From an uncultured Helicobacteraceae bacterium (GTDB lineage Bacteria > Campylobacterota > Campylobacteria > Campylobacterales > Sulfurimonadaceae), in contig CAIUZU010000244.1 of assembly GCA_903903705.1 (NCBI GenBank), forward strand, positions 1 through 11,338: a stretch of 11,338 nucleotides of DNA, in the 5' to 3' direction. This document shows positions 7,241 to 11,338 of this stretch, one piece after another (the first letter of the stretch is position 1; every line of letters starts with the position of its first letter). Under the pieces are notes generated by a model. That model was not told the DNA's origin. It saw nothing but the letters and a program-made list of their open reading frames with translations, and searched no databases. The translations under genes and the position numbers were made by a program.

Positions 7241-7834
7241 ATGACGGATTCGGTTGATGTGTTAAACATGTTAAAGATTGTATATACATTATACACTTTA
7301 GCAGTTATTTCACTTATATGTTGGTTTGGGCTTGGGGTTGTAAATCCAAAAGGCAAACCTAGAATAGTAAAAGCTTCTACATTTTATGTTTATGTAGGTG
7401 CGCTTATAACGGTTGGAGTAGCGATTCATATCGTTACATTTAACAAGATTCCATGGGTGGAGATAGACTTTAAAAGAGACTCTCTCAAAGCTGCTCAAGT
7501 TGTAAATATAACGATTGAAGATCACAAGTTTATGCTTCCTAGCCCAAAAATAGAACTTAACTGTAATGAGTATGTTATGTTTGATGTCGTATCAAAAGAT
7601 TTGACATACGGTTTTGGTATTTTTAGACAAAACAACTCAATGGTTACGCAGATGCAGGTAGTTCCGGGGAGTAAAAACGACCTTATGTGGAAGTTTGGCA
7701 AAAACGGAGTCTATCATTTAAGATCTACTGAATATTCGGGGCCAAAAGGTGCACACATGTATATAAAAGATGTTTTTGAAGTAACAGGCTGTACTGAGGA
7801 TGACAAACATTCACAAAAAAGGGGAAGTTTATGA
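7241..7834 (+). CDS. Heme-copper oxidase subunit II-like cupredoxin without CuA ligands (gNOR-type partner)
   Basis: A 197-residue protein with two N-terminal membrane helices (about 12-32 and 47-67) and an outward-facing cupredoxin fold (about 85-182), the layout of cytochrome oxidase subunit II. The fold is recognisable from VNITIEDHKFMLP and from DLTYGFGIF, which lines up with DVxHGFGI of real subunit II. The CuA site is not intact. The first ligand His is Y123, and the CxEYC motif reads S162-T-E-Y-S166 with both cysteines replaced by serine. H172 and M173 remain but are shifted in spacing. It therefore cannot take electrons through CuA as an ordinary oxidase does. AAGGAG lies 5 nt before the ATG. 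The stop overlaps the subunit I start as ATGA, implying translational coupling and a two-subunit complex. Confidence 0.8.
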   Translation: MTDSVDVLNMLKIVYTLYTLAVISLICWFGLGVVNPKGKPRIVKASTFYVYVGALITVGVAIHIVTFNKIPWVEIDFKRDSLKAAQVVNITIEDHKFMLPSPKIELNCNEYVMFDVVSKDLTYGFGIFRQNNSMVTQMQVVPGSKNDLMWKFGKNGVYHLRSTEYSGPKGAHMYIKDVFEVTGCTEDDKHSQKRGSL

Positions 7835-9468
7835 GTTTTTTACACACTTTGATACACGGTAATGAGGGCGGACTTAAAACCGACGGTCTGACGCCTACTC
7901 AAAAAGTTACCCTTAGAGCCGTAATTATAGGCGTTCTTTACTATGGTTTGTCAGCTTTAGAGGGAATGATGATGAGAGCTCATGCCATAACTCCGCTTCC
8001 TATGCTAAATGACACGCACTACTTTTCCGTTATGACGGTTCACCCGATAGTTGGGATTTTCGGCTCGACTTATCTCATAGTTTTTGGGGCGTTTACATTT
8101 CTTGTTCCCTACTTGATGAAAAAACCGCTCTATAGCATTAAACTTGCAAACGCTACATGGATGCTGATTGCTCTTGGTGCTCTGCTCGCTTGGCTTGGCG
8201 GTTTCTTGTTTCACTATGCTCCGCTTTATACGCTCTACTGGCCGCTTCCGGTTGATTTTAAACAGTTTGATGCACTTGGCGGTCTTGTGTTTATTTCCGG
8301 AATTGCACTCATCATGATAGGGACTTTGGGCTTTATCTACAACATTTTTGCAACTGTTTTTTATACCGAAGAGGGTCATGAAAAAAGACCGTTTAAACCG
8401 CTTCTTCTCTCTGCTTTGGGGATTGACGGTGTATTGAATATCTGGTACAAAATGACGGGTCGTGAGCCATACTCAAAAGAGCCTGCGGTTTCGCTTCCTG
8501 TTGTAGCTATTTTTCGCGGAACGATTGACACTTTTCTTGATGCGCTTGTGATTTTGACATGCGGAATTTTAATCTTAGTATATATTGTCAGTGACCTCTC
8601 AGGCGCTCCTATGGACTACACAGCGGTAAATGCACTGCTTTACAAAAACTTTTTCTGGTGGGGGCTTGACCTCATTGCAGACGGTTTAGTGCTTATTTAT
8701 ATAGCAGGATCTTGGTATCTTTTAGCAATGCTTATCACGGGTAAAAAACTCTTTATGCAAAATATCGCAAGAGCGGCACTTTTACTTGAGCTGATCGTTT
8801 CATGGGCTGTTTGGTCGCATCACTTATTGGCAGATCAAGGTCAGTACAATATGATGAAACTTGTAAGCGGCGAGATGGTAACGGCATTTGAGCTTGTTAC
8901 ACAGGGAATAGCTATTTTCATTACGCTTGTAACTTTATGGAGTGCAAGACCTCTGAAAATGACAAATGAGCTGAAGTTTTTACTTGGCGGTATTTTAGGT
9001 TTTATGCTTGCCGTTCCTGCGGGAATCATTCAAGCGGATATGGGACTAAACAGAATTTTGCACAACACTCAATGGGTTGCAGGACCGCACTTCCATGTCG
9101 CAATCCTTGTCGGACTTACGATGACGCTTTATAGTGCCATCTATATACTTTGGCCGACACTTACAAACAACGTTAAGCTTTACAGTCAAAAAATGGCAAC
9201 GTATCACTTTTGGGCGCATTTAGTCGGCGGTATAGGAATGGGTGCATTTATGGGAATGGCTGCGATGGACGGGATGTTAAGACGAACACTCTATCTTGAG
9301 GGCGAATACCAAACATATATGATACTGGCAGGTATTTGCGGTCTTTTGCTTCTCTCTGCATGGGTCGTGTTTTTGCTAAATGTTGTACTTAGTATCGGTG
9401 TAAAAGGGCTTATCGGTGTTTTTACAAAGTCAAAACTTCAAACTAAAGATTTAGTTCCACAAGCGTAA
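7831..9468 (+). CDS. Heme-copper superfamily subunit I, probable nitric oxide reductase (gNOR-like)
   Basis: A 545-residue, about 12-helix catalytic subunit. The low-spin heme ligands are H71 (TVHPIVG, helix II) and H422 (helix X). The high-spin heme ligand is H420 (PHFH). Helix VII keeps two active-site metal histidines, H330 and H331 (WSHHLLADQ). Helix VI does not carry His-Pro-Glu-x-Tyr. The aligned stretch is WWGLDLIADG (276-285), giving D280 and D284 but neither the third histidine nor the cross-linked tyrosine. Oxygen reductases need both, so nitric oxide reduction (2 NO to N2O) is favoured. As recalled, the gNOR group of Campylobacterota has an aspartate in place of one active-site histidine, which fits. 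GGGGAAG precedes the ATG, which overlaps the subunit II stop. The product probably handles NO formed during nitrate or nitrite metabolism. A divergent oxygen reductase is the alternative. Confidence 0.8.
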   Translation: MSFLHTLIHGNEGGLKTDGLTPTQKVTLRAVIIGVLYYGLSALEGMMMRAHAITPLPMLNDTHYFSVMTVHPIVGIFGSTYLIVFGAFTFLVPYLMKKPLYSIKLANATWMLIALGALLAWLGGFLFHYAPLYTLYWPLPVDFKQFDALGGLVFISGIALIMIGTLGFIYNIFATVFYTEEGHEKRPFKPLLLSALGIDGVLNIWYKMTGREPYSKEPAVSLPVVAIFRGTIDTFLDALVILTCGILILVYIVSDLSGAPMDYTAVNALLYKNFFWWGLDLIADGLVLIYIAGSWYLLAMLITGKKLFMQNIARAALLLELIVSWAVWSHHLLADQGQYNMMKLVSGEMVTAFELVTQGIAIFITLVTLWSARPLKMTNELKFLLGGILGFMLAVPAGIIQADMGLNRILHNTQWVAGPHFHVAILVGLTMTLYSAIYILWPTLTNNVKLYSQKMATYHFWAHLVGGIGMGAFMGMAAMDGMLRRTLYLEGEYQTYMILAGICGLLLLSAWVVFLLNVVLSIGVKGLIGVFTKSKLQTKDLVPQA

Positions 9469-9483
9469 AAGAAGGAATTTGTT

Positions 9484-10080
9484 ATGGTAAACATAGAAAA
9501 AGTATCAAATCAGATTTTGAATGATGGGCTATACAACACGCTTCTCTTTGAGATAAAAGAGAAGCTGTCTGTGCAGGATGTTACGCCCATGATGACTGAG
9601 ACTCTTTTACGAGCAGAGCCATCACTTATACAAGAGTACAAAGAGATAAACAGACAAAGCGAACTCTCAAGTATTCAGGTAAAAGAGCTTAGTATTCATA
9701 AAAGCGATACGTACAAGATCACAAAAATAAAAAAAGAGATAAATCAAAATATTCAGGTTTTAAAAAATCTTGAAAACTTTGAAACAGACTCCAAAAACAG
9801 TGCCTATTCCATTTGGATTGGCAGTGTCGGGGTTATGGTAATTTTTATGGCTCATAATGTAATAGCTCTCTTTAGTGAACTGTATGCTACCCATAGCTTG
9901 CTTGTTTACGGCTCATTTGCACTGATTTTGTTTTTTACGTATGTTGGCTATGTAAAGATTAAAAAGAACCATGACTCTCAGCATGAGATCTTTAAAAAAG
10001 TATACGTAACAACTCAAAAAATGATAGAAAATGGACTTAAAGCTTCAAATTTTACGTATGATGAAGTATATGAAAAATAA
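9484..10080 (+). CDS. Two-helix membrane protein of unknown function, third gene of the gNOR-like operon
   Basis: I do not recognise this 198-residue protein. The first 105 residues are hydrophilic and rich in Lys, Glu and Ile, probably helical. The segment around 60-100 (EINRQ to LKNLENFE) has a spacing that suggests a coiled coil. Two membrane helices follow (about 109-129 and 139-159), then a charged tail of about 40 residues, so both ends probably lie in the cytoplasm. No cysteine is present and no heme or metal motif is evident. It starts 15 bp after subunit I with AAGGA 7 nt before the ATG, so it is very likely in the same operon. An assembly or anchoring role for the reductase is possible but rests only on position. 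The stop lies 4 bp from the end of the convergent GGDEF-EAL gene. Confidence 0.7.
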   Translation: MVNIEKVSNQILNDGLYNTLLFEIKEKLSVQDVTPMMTETLLRAEPSLIQEYKEINRQSELSSIQVKELSIHKSDTYKITKIKKEINQNIQVLKNLENFETDSKNSAYSIWIGSVGVMVIFMAHNVIALFSELYATHSLLVYGSFALILFFTYVGYVKIKKNHDSQHEIFKKVYVTTQKMIENGLKASNFTYDEVYEK

Positions 10081-10084
10081 AATA

Positions 10085-11275
10085 TTATGCCTGTAACACT
10101 GTTTCTATCTCATTTAGAGGCATTGGTTTTGCATAGTAGTAACCTTGAATCGAGTCAATTTTATTTTCTACTAAAAAATCGACCTCTTCTTGTGTCTCTA
10201 CTCCCTCTGCGAGGATATCTATGCCAAGCTCTTTTGCTAAAAAGATAATGGTTTTTACAATTATCTGATTTTTCGGTTCATTTTGTATATTTGTTATAAA
10301 AGATTTGTCAATTTTTAATTTATCAATCGGAAGATTTTTCAAATAAGAAAGAGAAGAGTATCCTGTTCCAAAATCGTCCATTGATATATAAAATCCCAAT
10401 GCTTTTATCTGCTGGAGTAAACTTATTGTTAGTTTTGGATTTTCCAAAATAGAACTTTCCGTTATTTCTAACTCTATCCACAACGCTTCACATTCAGTCT
10501 CTTTTAGCATAGCTTTAAGAGTCTTTATAAAATCTAGATGAACGAGTTGACGAGCAGAAATATTTATGGCAACTCTGCCCTTTAATATCCCAAGTTCATG
10601 CCATCTCTTAACAGTCTTAAATCCGTTTCTGAGTACAAAATTTCCTATATCTATGATTAATCCGCTTTTTTCGGCTAATGGTATAAATATATCCGGAGGT
10701 ATCATTTTATCTTGGTGCCTCCATCGCAAAAGAGCTTCTATACCTACTATTTCTCCTCTCGTCGAATCGTTTTGAAGTTGAAAGTAGAGTTCAAGTTCTT
10801 CGTTTTTAATTGCTTGTTTGAGATTTGTTACCATTTGCGTATAGGAGATGGCATCTTTTTTAAATTGTGCGTGGTAAAAACTAAATCTGTTTTTCCCTCT
10901 TTTCTTAGCATTATACATTGCCACATCTGCTTCTTGATAGAGATCTTCCATAGTTTTGGCATTATCCGGAAAAATGCAAATTCCCGAGCTTGCAGTAATA
11001 TAAATGTCTATAAAATCTATCGTAAAAGGGTTGCTAAATTTATCAAGCAGTTTTTGCATAAAAAAAGTTATCTCTTCTTTATCGCCTGAGTTAAGAATAA
11101 TTCCAAACTCGTCACCACCCATGCGGGCGATAAAAGCGGTAGAGTCAAAAACTTCTTTGAAAACTTTAGATATTTCAAAAAGAAGTTTGTCTCCAAAACG
11201 ATGCCCGTATGAATCATTTATCATTCCAAATTCATCAAGATCTATAAAGATCAAGCAAAACGGCGAATTTTGCAA
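10085..11275 (-). CDS. GGDEF-EAL cyclic-di-GMP protein, 5' end missing or disrupted
   Basis: From the first usable codon (TTG at 11275) the frame gives 396 residues: a GGDEF domain (about 1-135) and an EAL domain (about 150-396). The GGDEF signature is intact (GGDEF, 53-57), but the inhibitory RxxD site reads DSTA (44-47). All main EAL residues are present: E180, N238, E270, D300, D301, K321, E357, Q377, plus the loop DFGTGYSS. Phosphodiesterase activity is therefore likely. Coding similarity continues upstream of the TTG, since the same frame reads ILTGRNIAKC, matching the LTGxxNR start of GGDEF domains. A TGA at 11315-11317 interrupts it and there is no ATG. No sensor domain is attached. 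Either the gene is a 5'-truncated or frameshifted remnant, or the sequence has an error near 11300-11320. The window ends at 11338. Confidence 0.75.
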   Translation of the reverse strand: MQNSPFCLIFIDLDEFGMINDSYGHRFGDKLLFEISKVFKEVFDSTAFIARMGGDEFGIILNSGDKEEITFFMQKLLDKFSNPFTIDFIDIYITASSGICIFPDNAKTMEDLYQEADVAMYNAKKRGKNRFSFYHAQFKKDAISYTQMVTNLKQAIKNEELELYFQLQNDSTRGEIVGIEALLRWRHQDKMIPPDIFIPLAEKSGLIIDIGNFVLRNGFKTVKRWHELGILKGRVAINISARQLVHLDFIKTLKAMLKETECEALWIELEITESSILENPKLTISLLQQIKALGFYISMDDFGTGYSSLSYLKNLPIDKLKIDKSFITNIQNEPKNQIIVKTIIFLAKELGIDILAEGVETQEEVDFLVENKIDSIQGYYYAKPMPLNEIETVLQA

Positions 11276-11338
11276 ACATTTGGCAATATTTCTTCCCGTT
11301 AATATGAATTTGTATCAACTTGTCTCGAAACGAATTAT

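Noticed and set aside
8005..8379. Open frame of 124 codons on the - strand inside subunit I
   Set aside because: It is a shadow of the conserved membrane protein on the other strand and has an implausible composition.
7831..9468. Ordinary cbb3 or aa3 cytochrome c oxidase
   Set aside because: The helix VI His and Tyr needed for O2 reduction are missing, and the paired subunit II lacks CuA ligands.
10712..11089. Open frame of 125 codons on the + strand inside the GGDEF-EAL gene
   Set aside because: It is antisense to conserved GGDEF and EAL motifs. The hydrophobic, Cys/Phe-rich translation is typical of reverse-strand noise.

Overview
The window looks like chromosomal DNA of a Campylobacterota (epsilonproteobacterial) chemolithotroph, most likely Sulfurimonas or a close relative. 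The reasons are the AT-rich, tightly packed sequence, the protein style, and a heme-copper subunit resembling the divergent gNOR-type enzymes of that group. The genus is inferred from memory of such genomes, not from a search.

Left half (1-7077): nitrate assimilation, in two convergent blocks. On the + strand, a leader with a terminator for an upstream gene, an inverted-repeat motif, a TATAAT box and an AGGAGG ribosome site precedes a nitrate/nitrite MFS transporter (narK type, 193-1473). This overlaps by 20 bp a PP2C phosphatase/Ser-Thr kinase fusion (1454-3082). On the - strand lie a cytoplasmic molybdopterin nitrate reductase (narB/nasC type, 5089-7077) and a siroheme ferredoxin-type nitrite reductase (nirA, 3128-5020). 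Together they can import nitrate, reduce it to nitrite and then to ammonium. The kinase/phosphatase is a plausible post-translational regulator of the pathway. The two blocks meet tail to tail at a hairpin (3073-3111).

Right half (7078-10080): a divergent promoter region separates the nitrate reductase from a + strand operon of three genes. They are a heme-copper subunit II-like cupredoxin with no intact CuA site (7241-7834), a 12-helix subunit I (7831-9468), and a two-helix membrane protein of unknown function (9484-10080). Subunit I keeps both heme sites and two active-site histidines. Its helix VI His-Pro-Glu-x-Tyr motif is replaced by an aspartate-containing motif, which suggests a nitric oxide reductase of the gNOR class rather than an oxygen reductase.

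The right edge (10085-11338) carries a - strand GGDEF-EAL protein with a complete set of EAL catalytic residues. Its 5' end is disrupted or missing: there is an in-frame stop just upstream of the LTG motif and no ATG start.

A dyad with half-site ATTGnTTA occurs upstream of narK and again between the nitrate reductase and gNOR-like genes. It sits about 52 bp upstream of each inferred start of transcription. A related 26-bp near-perfect palindrome precedes nirA. These could be sites for one nitrogen-oxide-responsive regulator. No tRNA, rRNA, CRISPR array or insertion sequence was seen.
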